Shown piece by piece: positions 53,157 to 61,676 of a stretch of 64,000 nucleotides of DNA (positions within the stretch are counted from its first letter, which is position 1; each line of letters opens with the position of its first letter). The notes beneath the pieces were generated by a model. It ran no database searches and was not told the DNA's origin. It saw nothing but the letters and a program-made list of their open reading frames with translations. The stretch is taken from contig NZ_JALKCV010000003.1 in the NCBI RefSeq assembly GCF_023634065.1, forward strand, positions 248,001-312,000, written 5' to 3'. A program made the translations under genes and the position numbers. The stretch is from Microbulbifer litoralis (GTDB lineage Bacteria > Pseudomonadota > Gammaproteobacteria > Pseudomonadales > Cellvibrionaceae).

Positions 53157-53870
53157 TTGTTTTACCTCACCTGCTCCGATTTCGAGGGCTGGCCGGACGG
53201 CTGGCGCCATACGAGCCGCAGTTGGCTGGGCATTGCAGAGCGCAAACGCCTCGCCGCCATTCGCAGCGGCGCCCGGCGCGACCAGTTTCTCGCCGGACGC
53301 CTGCTGCTGAGGCAATGCCTCGCGGAGACCCTCTCCATGGCTCCAACGGACATAGAACTGGCAGCGGCGGCACCAATACGCGCAGCGCAGACCGACGGTC
53401 ACCCGCTGTGCTTTGTTTCCATCAGCCACACCGCCAGTTGCGTTGCTGTAGTACTGTCCGAACACCCCGTCGGGGTTGACTGCGAGCGGCTGCGCGCGCG
53501 GCGCAACTGGCGCGCGATCAGCGCGCAGTTTTTTTCCGCTGCAGAGGCCGCGTGGCTACAGCTACAGCCAGCGGAGGAGGGCCTGGAGGCGTTTCTCCGC
53601 AGTTGGACCCTGAAAGAAGCGCTCAGTAAATGCACCGGGGCCGACCTCGGCCAGGTTTTGGCCCGCGCACCGCTGGTTGAAAACAGGACACACTGGCCAG
53701 CCGAGTTTACCGGCTTTCACGCCTGGAGCGGAGCCTTGGACAACAAGATACAGATGGGCCTGGTATCTTCGACAGTACTGATTCCACACTGCCATTATCG
53801 CCCCGGACCATTCGACAGTTCAGGGCAGCAATCTATCGAGTTGGCTGCGATTTCCCCCGAGATGTGCTAG
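53157..53870 (+). CDS. 4'-phosphopantetheinyl transferase (Sfp-type)
   Basis: About 237 residues from a TTG (start uncertain; no good ribosome site). Sfp motifs are present: SISHTASCVAVVLS, GVDCERLRARRNW and SWTLKEALSKCTG. It would load phosphopantetheine on the serines of ApeE and ApeF. Its place next to the APE cluster supports that. The product ends just before a convergent M28 peptidase gene. Confidence 0.9.
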   Translation: MFYLTCSDFEGWPDGWRHTSRSWLGIAERKRLAAIRSGARRDQFLAGRLLLRQCLAETLSMAPTDIELAAAAPIRAAQTDGHPLCFVSISHTASCVAVVLSEHPVGVDCERLRARRNWRAISAQFFSAAEAAWLQLQPAEEGLEAFLRSWTLKEALSKCTGADLGQVLARAPLVENRTHWPAEFTGFHAWSGALDNKIQMGLVSSTVLIPHCHYRPGPFDSSGQQSIELAAISPEMC

Positions 53871-53906
53871 TGGGCCGCTCGCAAAGTAACCTCTCGCGAC
53901 TGAAGC

Positions 53907-55541
53907 TCACTCTCCGGCAAACAGATCGCCGAAGAAGTCCCCCGCATTCCAGGCCGGCTTTGCATCCGCATCCGCCACTTCCCGCGCAATCGCATAGTTC
54001 ACTTCGGTAAACTGCTTGGCCGCCGGGTAGCTGATCTGCTCGTCGGCCTCGTCGGCGGGGCGGTGGTAGCGTTCCTGCAGGAACCGGTTCTGCATCGCCG
54101 TGCCGTCGATTTCCGGGTTCACCGCCTCGCGGCCGGTGATCAGGTAGATGGCGGGGATGCCCTGGCGCACGAAGTTGTAGTGATCACTGCGCACGAAGAT
54201 CACCTGTTCCGGCATCGGGTCGGGGCTCAGTTTCAGGCCGGTGCGGGCGGCGGCGCGCGCGGCGGTCTGGCCGAGCGAGGAGTGCTCGGCGCCGAAGGCA
54301 ATGATGTCCCTGAACGGATACAACAGCATCGGCATATCCAGATTGATATTGCCGACGATGGACTGGGCTGGCACCGTCGGATAGTGGGCGAAGTAGTCGG
54401 AACCCAGCAGGCCTTTCTCTTCCCCGGTCACAGCCACGAACAGTAGCGAGCGGCGCGGCGGCACGCCGGACGCGAGGAACAGGCGCGCGGTTTCCAGCAT
54501 CACGGCGATACCGGCGGCATTGTCCTGGGCGCCGTTGTTGATGCGGTCGCCCTCGCCTTGCTCGTCGATACCGATGTGGTCCAGGTGGGCGGAGAAGATT
54601 ACGTACTCGTCTTTCAGCTCCGGATCGCTCCCCGGCAGCATCGCCACCACGTTGGGGCTGGTGATCTCCTCATGCACCGCGCCGCTGGTCAGCGAGGCGC
54701 TATACGGCAGTGTAAAACCTGCCGGTACCAGGCCGTTCTCGGCTTCGGTGAAGATGGTGTCCAGACTGCGTTCGGCGCCCATGAACAACTGGCGGCCGGC
54801 GGCCATATCCAGCATCACCCCCGGGTGCAGGCCGGGAATGGCGCCGCCGGGAATGCCGTCTTCCCGCACCCAGTCCAGGTTGTCATCGTGCAGGTGTTCA
54901 ACCGAGCGCCGGAAGGGCCAGCGCTTTTCCCGCTGCGGTGTGTTCAGCAGGATAGTGCCGACGGCGCCGTGGCGCGCGGCCGTCTCGCGTTTGGTGCGGG
55001 TGGAGGCATAGTGGGCACCTACCTCGCTGGGCATCTTCTGCGGGCGGCCGCTCAGTATCACGACGATCTTGCCATTCACGTCCAGGTCGGCGTAGTCGTC
55101 GACACCGTAATCCGGTGCCTCGATACCGAAACCGACGAACACCAGGCCGGCGGTGGTGGCGGTGTCCTCGCTGAGGGTGGGCGGCGAGGCGATAAAGTCC
55201 TCGCCAAACTCAAAAGCGATATCGCCGTCGCGCCCCTGCAGCATCAGGGTCGGCTCGACGCTGTTCCAACTGGCGCGGCGGAAAGGCACCGGCTGCATAT
55301 AGCCGTCGCTGCCGGCGGGCTGCAGGCCCATGGCCCGGAACTGCGCGGCGACATAATCGGCCGCTGCGCGGTAGCCGGGGGTGCCGGTCTCGCGCCCGGC
55401 CAGGGCGTCGTCGGCCAGGTAATTGACGTGGGTGCGGACATTTTCGATATCGGCATCGGGAATCGGCGCCGGTCTGTCGGTGCTCGCACAGGCGGCCAGG
55501 GCAGCCGCCATCACGGCGCCCAGCAGGGTTCTTATTCTCAT
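53907..55541 (-). CDS. M28-family zinc aminopeptidase, lipoprotein
   Basis: 544 residues. The signal ends in LAACAS (lipobox). Zinc ligands of M28 are visible: SAHLDHIG, GAQDNAAG, GEEKGLLGS, NINLDMP and a C-terminal YHRPADE. A PA-like insert occupies about residues 130-280. It should be an outer-membrane-anchored peptidase that trims N-terminal residues. The ATG at 55541 is preferred over the in-frame start at 55631 because the signal peptide begins there. Confidence 0.92.
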   Translation of the reverse strand: MRIRTLLGAVMAAALAACASTDRPAPIPDADIENVRTHVNYLADDALAGRETGTPGYRAAADYVAAQFRAMGLQPAGSDGYMQPVPFRRASWNSVEPTLMLQGRDGDIAFEFGEDFIASPPTLSEDTATTAGLVFVGFGIEAPDYGVDDYADLDVNGKIVVILSGRPQKMPSEVGAHYASTRTKRETAARHGAVGTILLNTPQREKRWPFRRSVEHLHDDNLDWVREDGIPGGAIPGLHPGVMLDMAAGRQLFMGAERSLDTIFTEAENGLVPAGFTLPYSASLTSGAVHEEITSPNVVAMLPGSDPELKDEYVIFSAHLDHIGIDEQGEGDRINNGAQDNAAGIAVMLETARLFLASGVPPRRSLLFVAVTGEEKGLLGSDYFAHYPTVPAQSIVGNINLDMPMLLYPFRDIIAFGAEHSSLGQTAARAAARTGLKLSPDPMPEQVIFVRSDHYNFVRQGIPAIYLITGREAVNPEIDGTAMQNRFLQERYHRPADEADEQISYPAAKQFTEVNYAIAREVADADAKPAWNAGDFFGDLFAGE

Positions 55542-55623
55542 CGGCAATTCGGTCTGCTTGTGGGTTTGGTTTCCGGCACTCGCCGCACCTTCACCGGTGA
55601 TCGCCGAACGCCGCAAAAAGTCT

Positions 55624-56970
55624 TCAGGCAAGCAAGCTTACCATGATCCACAGCAGCGGAATGGCCGCCAGGTTCAGGATCAGGCCGGCGCGCAGCATCT
55701 GCGTCTGGCGCACGGCGCCGGTGCTGTAGGCCAGTGCGTTTGGCGGCGTCGCCACCGGCAGCATGAAGGCGCAGGTGGCGGCGATACCGACACCGAATAC
55801 CAGCGGATAGGCGATGGCCGGATTGAATTCCTGCGCCAGTGCGTAGATCACCGGCACCAGGATGGCCGCACTGCCGGTGTTGGAAGCCAGCTCGGTGAGA
55901 AAGATCATCAGCGCGATACAGGCGATGATCAGCAGCCAGCCGGGCGCATCGGCGAGCCCGCCCAGCAGCGACTGTGCCAGCCACACCGAGGCACCGGTCT
56001 GCTGCAATACCGCCGACAGGCAAAGGCCGCCGCCGAACAGCAGCAGAATGCCCCAGTTGATTTCGCTCTGCAGTCTGGGCCAGGTGATCAGGCCCAGCAG
56101 CGGTGCCAGCGCGGTGATCAGCAGGCCCACCATCGCATCGAAACTTTTCCCCAGCCCCAGCCAGCGGCTGATCAGCCCGGACAGGCTCCAGGCCACCACG
56201 GCGCCGGCGAACAGTGCCACCGCGCCGATGGCGCCCGGGGTCCAGTCCATCCTCTCCAGTGCAATGGCGCGGATCGAGGCCTCCTCCCGGTCCGGGCGCA
56301 GCACCAGCCACAGTGCCGCCAGCACCAGCGGGAACATCGCCAGGGTCACCGGCAGGCCCACCTGCAGCCAGGACACGAAATCCAGTTCCAGGGTGCGCGC
56401 GGCAATGGCGTTGGGCGGGCTGCCGACGATGGTGGCGAGGCCGCCGATATTGGCCGCGTAGGCGGTGCCCAGGATGGCGAAGCCGCGCGTGCGCGGGTGG
56501 TCCTCATCCACCAGCGACAGTGCGATGGGCAGCATCATCGCGGTAGTGGCGGTGTTGCTCATCCACATGGAAAGGAAAGAAACGGTGGCGAAGAACCCGA
56601 CCAGCGTCGGCCACAAGTGGCCGCGGCCCAGTTGCAGCACCCGCATGGCGAGGCGCCGGTCGATGCCGTGGGCGTGCAGCACCGCGGCCAGCGTAAAGCC
56701 GCCCATAAACAGGAAAATGATGCTGCTGGCAAAAGGCGCCAGTGCTTCGGACGCGGGCATCAGGTCGCTGAAGTAGGCCGCCGCCGGCACCAGCAGCGCC
56801 GTGACCGGTAGCGGCACTATCTCGCTCATCCACAGGCCGGCGGCACTCAGCAGGATAAACAGGCCCAGCTGTTCCGGCCCGTCCCCTGCAAGCGCGCCGG
56901 AAAGCCAGTGGGCCAGCAGTATCCAGGCGGCGATGACGATCAGTTTGGAGGGCAGGGAGAGATGGTGCAC
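55624..56970 (-). CDS. SLC13/DASS-family divalent anion:sodium symporter
   Basis: 448 residues, polytopic. The family motifs are SNTATTAMMLPIALSLV and GGLATIVGSPPNA. It takes up dicarboxylates or similar divalent anions with Na+. It is 83 bp upstream of the M28 peptidase gene on the same strand. Confidence 0.9.
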   Translation of the reverse strand: MHHLSLPSKLIVIAAWILLAHWLSGALAGDGPEQLGLFILLSAAGLWMSEIVPLPVTALLVPAAAYFSDLMPASEALAPFASSIIFLFMGGFTLAAVLHAHGIDRRLAMRVLQLGRGHLWPTLVGFFATVSFLSMWMSNTATTAMMLPIALSLVDEDHPRTRGFAILGTAYAANIGGLATIVGSPPNAIAARTLELDFVSWLQVGLPVTLAMFPLVLAALWLVLRPDREEASIRAIALERMDWTPGAIGAVALFAGAVVAWSLSGLISRWLGLGKSFDAMVGLLITALAPLLGLITWPRLQSEINWGILLLFGGGLCLSAVLQQTGASVWLAQSLLGGLADAPGWLLIIACIALMIFLTELASNTGSAAILVPVIYALAQEFNPAIAYPLVFGVGIAATCAFMLPVATPPNALAYSTGAVRQTQMLRAGLILNLAAIPLLWIMVSLLA

Positions 56971-57048
56971 CGGTGGGCTCCGCGTCTGTTGTTCGGTGAT
57001 TTCGCCGACAAACCATAACAGACAATGCCGCTGGACACGCGGCGGCGC

Positions 57049-57795
57049 TCAGGCCGCGCGGTCGATTTCCGGGAAGGCGCGGCGCACCGCCGCGGCGACC
57101 TCTTCGTAGGCGTTGTCCGCGCAGAAGCCACCGTGTGCGCCCATGAAATGAATGAACGGCAGTGCCAGCAGGCGCTGGAAATCTTCCTGCAGCCAGTGGG
57201 CCGGGTCGCGCCCGTCCGGCGTGGCCCGCGCGCGCCAGTTGGGCGCCACCTGCATACCGCGGCGAATACCGCCGAAGCGCAGCAGGTGGCGCCCGCACCA
57301 ACTGCAACCACACCAGGACTGCCAGTACTGGATCGCGTCGCAGGTCAGCAGCAGGCCGCCGTTGTAGGGCACCCAGAGCGCCGCTTCCGGGTAGCGGCTG
57401 TGGCCGAACTCCACAAAGCAGCCGCCGGGTATCGGGCAGTCGCCGCCGTCCCGCAACAGCCGATCGGGGGCCGGGGCGGGATAGAGATCGGAATTGGCCT
57501 GTCGCCAGAAGGTCAGGTTGTAGCGGTCGCGGTAGTAGAGGTCGTCGCAACCGTGGTGATAACCGAGGCGCACCGCGTGGCGGATGCGGCCCAGTTCCTC
57601 GAGCCGCTCCTCCTGCACCGGGCGCAGGCGCACGGGATTGACCAGCGTCAACTCGTCGCCCCAGCGCAACACGCCCATGTTGCGATTGATGGCCGTGGCA
57701 GGCGCCAGTTTCGCGGTGCCCGGCACACAGAAGAAATCCGGCAACAGCCGCCGGATCTCGCCGTGGGGTTGCGGCAGCGGGTAGTTGATCTGCAT
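57049..57795 (-). CDS. Hypothetical protein, MBL-like (DUF4336-resembling) with CxCxxC motif
   Basis: 248 residues, no signal peptide. The segment MGVLRWGDELTLVNPVRLRP, RIRHAVRLGYHHGCDD resembles the early strands of metallo-beta-lactamase-fold DUF4336 proteins. The CGCSWCG cluster near residue 160 and GAHGGFC further on could bind metal. I do not recognise a specific function. It lies between the transporter and ACT genes. Confidence 0.75.
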   Translation of the reverse strand: MQINYPLPQPHGEIRRLLPDFFCVPGTAKLAPATAINRNMGVLRWGDELTLVNPVRLRPVQEERLEELGRIRHAVRLGYHHGCDDLYYRDRYNLTFWRQANSDLYPAPAPDRLLRDGGDCPIPGGCFVEFGHSRYPEAALWVPYNGGLLLTCDAIQYWQSWCGCSWCGRHLLRFGGIRRGMQVAPNWRARATPDGRDPAHWLQEDFQRLLALPFIHFMGAHGGFCADNAYEEVAAAVRRAFPEIDRAA

Positions 57796-57819
57796 GGGCG
57801 CCGCGCTCCGGTGCCGGAA

Positions 57820-58239
57820 TCAGCTGTACTGGGCGCGGTTGCCGATACCGCGCAGTATCTGCAGCGCCCGCTGCGCGTGCCGCTCGGGGACAAAAACATG
57901 ATCGTGGCGCAGCGCGGCGACGACGTTTGCACTGATGCCCTCCGCCGCCAGTTCCCCGGCGACCGCAGCGGTCAACCCCACCGCCTGCAGGCTGGAATGC
58001 ACCTGCAGGGTTATCTGCCGGTAGCCGCCACCATCGGCATCAGTAACCAGGCCCTCGCGCTCCGCCACCGCACGCGGCACTATCGCACTGATACCCTCAC
58101 GTTCGCGGAAAATGCACAGGCTCTCGCCGAGCAGGTCCCGCAGCTGCGCTTCCGGCATCGTTACAAAGTCGTAGACCTCCCCCTGCAATTGCGGATCGAT
58201 ATTCTGTAGCAGTTTCTCCAGGCGCACTTCTGCACTCAT
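57820..58239 (-). CDS. ACT-domain protein
   Basis: 139 residues. The N-terminal part (MSAEVRLEKLLQNIDPQLQGEVYDFVTMPE) is followed by an ACT-type beta-alpha-beta fold with LQAVGLTAAVAGELAAEGIS-ANVVAALRHDHVFVPE. ACT domains bind amino acids and regulate enzymes; this stand-alone version is of unknown target. Confidence 0.85.
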   Translation of the reverse strand: MSAEVRLEKLLQNIDPQLQGEVYDFVTMPEAQLRDLLGESLCIFREREGISAIVPRAVAEREGLVTDADGGGYRQITLQVHSSLQAVGLTAAVAGELAAEGISANVVAALRHDHVFVPERHAQRALQILRGIGNRAQYS

Positions 58240-58293
58240 AAACGCTTCGCCAAAACAGACTGTCGGTATTGAGCCGGGGCGCTGTCGCCCGGC

Positions 58294-59004
58294 TCAGTGT
58301 TTTTTTCGCGCTTTTTTGTCGCTGGCCGCGCTGCTCGAGGGCACCTCGGTGAAAGTTTCCCCCTCGAACTCCGGCTCACCCTCGGCGGGTGTGGTATCCA
58401 CCTCCATACTATTTCGTTCGGCCTCCCTCTCCCAGCGGTCGAGCACGGTATCGATATCCGTTTCCAGCTCCATCGGCGGAAATTCCGGGCAGGATTCGTC
58501 TTTGCCCGGGTTGTACCAGCCGGACAGGGGCGCCACGAAAACCACCAGGGACTTGTGCAGCAGATTGCGGCCGATACTGGCCTCTGTCCAGGTGGTCTGC
58601 CAGGCGTACTTGCCTTTGACGGCGTAGTCGCTCTCGTAGGATTTCAGGGTCAGGAAATAGGGATAGAGTTTGCCACCGCGACAGACGATGCGGCGCTCGG
58701 TCTTGATGTTCGCCATCTGTGTGAACGGATCGAAGTACCACTGGATATCGTAGCCGTAGGCAAAACGCATCTCGTCGCCGCGCTCGATAAACGCGTAGGA
58801 GCGACCGGTGCCGTCGGCATCCAGGCTCCACACGTGGCGGGCCTCGCCGTCGCGGGAGATCAACCAGTCCCCCACCCACTGCGCAGCCTCGAGACGGGAG
58901 TCGGCTTGCCAACCTTCGGTTTCGTCCCCCTCGCCCTCCGCGGCAGCGGCGCCGCCACAGGCGAGGAGGAGTGCCAGCGTGAGAATAAAGCGTCGCCGTA
59001 TCAC
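58294..59004 (-). CDS. Secreted protein of unknown function, paralog A
   Basis: 236 residues from a GTG with GGAG upstream. Signal peptide MIRRRFILTLALLLACGGAA. The central domain (WVGDWLISRDGEARHVWSLDADGTG) clearly resembles the neighbouring 59084-59569 product (WAGSWLVVSERDAQLVWQLNADGTG), so the two arose by duplication. It is longer than its paralog by a C-terminal acidic extension. No named family. Confidence 0.8.
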   Translation of the reverse strand: MIRRRFILTLALLLACGGAAAAEGEGDETEGWQADSRLEAAQWVGDWLISRDGEARHVWSLDADGTGRSYAFIERGDEMRFAYGYDIQWYFDPFTQMANIKTERRIVCRGGKLYPYFLTLKSYESDYAVKGKYAWQTTWTEASIGRNLLHKSLVVFVAPLSGWYNPGKDESCPEFPPMELETDIDTVLDRWEREAERNSMEVDTTPAEGEPEFEGETFTEVPSSSAASDKKARKKH

Positions 59005-59083
59005 AGCTCTACTCCGAGTCCGCTCTACTCTTCCCTGATAAAACTTCCGTTATCGTCCTGCCCGGTGAATGCGGGCGCGGCGC

Positions 59084-59569
59084 TCAGCTGGCCAGCTTCG
59101 GGCATTCGGCCCCGGCGCGCGGCGTTTCCCAACCCTGCAGCCGGCGCTGGAAACTCAACAGTTTGCCGCCTTCCTGCAACCAGTGGCGGCCATCCACTAC
59201 CGCGAAGTCTAGGGTCACCGGGCTCCAGCCGGTAAACGCCACCGCGACTTTGCCCCCGGCACAGCGCAGCTGGGCACCGGTGCGCACGCGCACCCGGTCG
59301 CCGACCAGCTTCCAGTTGATGGCAAAACCGTGGGACAGGCGGCCGCTCTCCTGGAAGCCGTAGGCGAAACCGGTACCGTCGGCATTCAACTGCCACACCA
59401 GTTGCGCATCGCGTTCACTGACCACCAGCCAACTGCCGGCCCAGTCCCGCTGGCCGGCTTCCGCCGCCGCGGCCAGCGGCAGTAGCAGAAACAGGCAAAG
59501 TATCAGGGCGAACGTCTGGAGAAAGGAGAGGAGGAGGCTCTGGGAGCAGGGTCGACGCAACAGCTTCAT
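59084..59569 (-). CDS. Secreted protein of unknown function, paralog B
   Basis: 161 residues. Signal peptide MKLLRRPCSQSLLLSFLQTF-ALILCLFLLLPLAAAA; the ATG at 59569 follows a GGAG site 6 nt upstream. The mature domain is homologous to that of paralog A (shared GDW/GSW, VWxLxADGTGxxY, CxGGK motifs). It reads like a lipocalin-like or small beta-barrel domain sensing damage, but the fold is not assignable by eye. 79 bp separates it from paralog A. Confidence 0.78.
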   Translation of the reverse strand: MKLLRRPCSQSLLLSFLQTFALILCLFLLLPLAAAAEAGQRDWAGSWLVVSERDAQLVWQLNADGTGFAYGFQESGRLSHGFAINWKLVGDRVRVRTGAQLRCAGGKVAVAFTGWSPVTLDFAVVDGRHWLQEGGKLLSFQRRLQGWETPRAGAECPKLAS

Positions 59570-59695
59570 GCGCAACTCCGGTTTTTCGGGTGACTGCGAA
59601 TGGCAGCGGAATTTGCAGGCCATCGGACCCGGGCCTGCCCGCCGCCGGTTTTCCCTCGCGGCGGGTTCCGCTCGCGGATCTCACCCACCGTCATG

Positions 59696-59719
59696 AAAAA
59701 CCGCAGATGCGCGTTTTTT
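59696..59719. terminator. Possible bidirectional hairpin downstream of ecotin
   Basis: AAAAACCGCAGATGCGCGTT with a T run forms a short bulged hairpin flanked by A and T tracts, 91 bp past the ecotin stop. It is weak, and the terminator call is tentative. Confidence 0.3.
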
Positions 59720-59809
59720 CACGTCCTTCTTTTTCAAGGCTAGACGCAAAAACCCACGCTGGCAGAGGAAGCATCAAAAATATTCATTCACACGCCAGGG
59801 GACGCGGGG

Positions 59810-60268
59810 CTACCGGGCATCGGACAGGGTCTTGTCCGCGCGCCAGATTCGGTACTTGAGCTGCCACCCCTCGGGGACATAGACCACCAGCGGCAGGCGG
59901 CTGTTGTAAGGCAGCATCAGCCCCTCGCCGCGCACGCGCACAAAGCGGCGTGTTTTGCTGCTGTCCGGACAGGCCTTGAGTGTGCTCGGGCCGAGCCTGG
60001 GTTCACCCAGTACGTAGTAGGCATAGCCGTAGCCTTTCACGGTACGCCGCTCCAGCGGCGCCCGGTAGCTGCGCAGGTTGCAGTCCACCATTTCGGTCTT
60101 TCCGGGCACCAGCTCGACCATGAAGCGACTCTCGTCCGCGACCCTGGGCAGTTCGATCACACGCCGGCTGTTGCCGTCGACGGTTTCGGGGAAAACGCCC
60201 GGGTCCGCGGCGCAAGTGGCAGCGGCGAGGCAGCAGAGACAGAGCAGGGAGAGATAGCGCAGCGGCAT
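59810..60268 (-). CDS. eco: Ecotin, periplasmic serine protease inhibitor
   Basis: 152 residues. Signal peptide MPLRYLSLLCLCCLAAATCA; the mature part (RRVIELPRVADESRFMVELV, MVDCNLRSYRAPLERRTVKG, YGYAYYVL) aligns along its full length with ecotin. The disulfide Cys pair (DCNL, KACPD) is kept. The reactive-site segment is STLKACPD where E. coli has STMMACPD, so P1 is Leu and P1' Lys. Ecotin inhibits trypsin-fold proteases, including host ones. The ATG at 60268 has GGAG upstream. Confidence 0.94.
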   Translation of the reverse strand: MPLRYLSLLCLCCLAAATCAADPGVFPETVDGNSRRVIELPRVADESRFMVELVPGKTEMVDCNLRSYRAPLERRTVKGYGYAYYVLGEPRLGPSTLKACPDSSKTRRFVRVRGEGLMLPYNSRLPLVVYVPEGWQLKYRIWRADKTLSDAR

Positions 60269-60319
60269 GGGGATCTCCGTTTGGCGCGCAATGCTTCCTG
60301 AAAGCATAGCAGCGACGGG

Positions 60320-61522
60320 TCAGCGCCGGCGGCGCAGCGCAAACCACAGCATCAGGCCCAAGCCCACCGCCACGGCGAACAACAGCGTCGCCCAGAGATA
60401 AAAGCGATCCCCCCCGGCGGCCGGTTCCAGGCGTGCCCGGGCCTGTGCCAGGCCGGCGCGCAGTTGCTGGAAGGCGGAGATCACCTCGGCGTTGGGGGCC
60501 CCGCGGAGAATCTCCCCGCGCAGCAGTTGCCAGTCTCCGGCCAGCTTTGCCGCCAGCGGCGCATCCCGCTGCTGCAGTGCTTCGCGCCGGGGCAGGTAGC
60601 CCTCTCGATAGGCGAGCATCACCCGGTGATAGGCGGTCGCACTGTCGCCGGCCCGGTAGACGGTTTCCGCCAGTTGCAGCAGTCCGTCTGCGCGCGACAG
60701 CGGCTGTTCCAGTGCGCGCACCCGGTCCGGGTTGCCGCGCCACCAGAGCAGTGCCCCGGCGGCGTCCGCCGGCAACTCGACCGGCCGCGCGGTGGCCAGA
60801 CCCGGCAGGCCCACCAGCGCCGGGTAGCGCTGTGCCAGCTGTGCCGGTGGCGGCTCGGTGCCGAGCACCGCCAGGTGCGCCACCGCAACCGCCAGCGCCC
60901 AGCGCTGCCGACTGCTAAGGTTGCGGTCCACCGCCGGTGGGTGGACGGCATCTGCGGTGGGATCGAGGGTGTTGTAGATATCGTAGAGACTGAAACTGCC
61001 CATCCGCGCCGGGTCATCCAGGGCCGGACCCCGGTTTCCGCCCTCGCCGCGAGCACCGTGGCAGGCGGCGCAGCGCTTCTGGTAGAGGGCCCGCGCCTCG
61101 GCGGCACCGGGTAGCATTTCCGCCGGCGAGCGCTGCAACTGGTAGAGCTGCGCCACCCGGTCGGCGGCGGCATTGGCGCGGCGGCGTACGTCCTCGGCAG
61201 CGCGCTTTTCGGCGATGGCGGAGTCCAGCTCCAGCACACTGCCCTCCAGTGCCGCCCGGCCGGGTCGCTCCGGCAACTGGCGCACCAGCTCCAGCGCGCG
61301 CGCCAGGTTGCGGCGCTGCTGATCGTACAGGGATTGGTCGCTAATTTCGCCATTCTGCACCGAATCGGCGTAATCCACTGCGATGTAGGACAGCAAATTG
61401 CTGGCCCTTGCCGCCAGTGGCTCGCCGCCTTCCGCCTGTGACCAGGCGTCTGCAGCGAGCCACAGAAGCAGGCAGGGAAGAGTGACAATCAGGCGCGCAA
61501 TCTGCGTCCGGAAGCGTGGCAT
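60320..61522 (-). CDS. Membrane-anchored c-type cytochrome
   Basis: 400 residues. Signal peptide near MPRFRTQIARLIVTLPCLLLWL. A single haem site CAACH (RCAACHGARGEGG) is in the middle, with helical flanks similar to the cytochrome domain of some FTR1-type iron permeases. A C-terminal helix (FYLWATLLFAVAVGLGLMLWFAL) anchors it. It lies upstream of ecotin by 51 bp, same strand. Redox partner unknown. Confidence 0.85.
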   Translation of the reverse strand: MPRFRTQIARLIVTLPCLLLWLAADAWSQAEGGEPLAARASNLLSYIAVDYADSVQNGEISDQSLYDQQRRNLARALELVRQLPERPGRAALEGSVLELDSAIAEKRAAEDVRRRANAAADRVAQLYQLQRSPAEMLPGAAEARALYQKRCAACHGARGEGGNRGPALDDPARMGSFSLYDIYNTLDPTADAVHPPAVDRNLSSRQRWALAVAVAHLAVLGTEPPPAQLAQRYPALVGLPGLATARPVELPADAAGALLWWRGNPDRVRALEQPLSRADGLLQLAETVYRAGDSATAYHRVMLAYREGYLPRREALQQRDAPLAAKLAGDWQLLRGEILRGAPNAEVISAFQQLRAGLAQARARLEPAAGGDRFYLWATLLFAVAVGLGLMLWFALRRRR

Positions 61523-61629
61523 CGGCTGTTCTTTTTCTGGGTTCGGCTCAGGGTTGGCAGGTGCATCCGCGGCGGTCCCGGACCACCGCTTTTCGCGCCT
61601 TTCCCCTGTTGCCAGTTGGGGGATCGGGC

Positions 61630-61658
61630 ACAAAAAACCCCGCCCGGGGCGGGGTTCG
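61630..61658 (-). terminator. Rho-independent terminator of dsbA
   Basis: A 9-bp stem (AACCCCGCC 61636-61644 with GGCGGGGTT 61648-61656) is followed on the minus strand by a T tract. It is 20-45 bp past the dsbA stop, before the cytochrome gene. Confidence 0.85.
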
Positions 61659-61676
61659 GGCGTCGCACCGCGGGAA

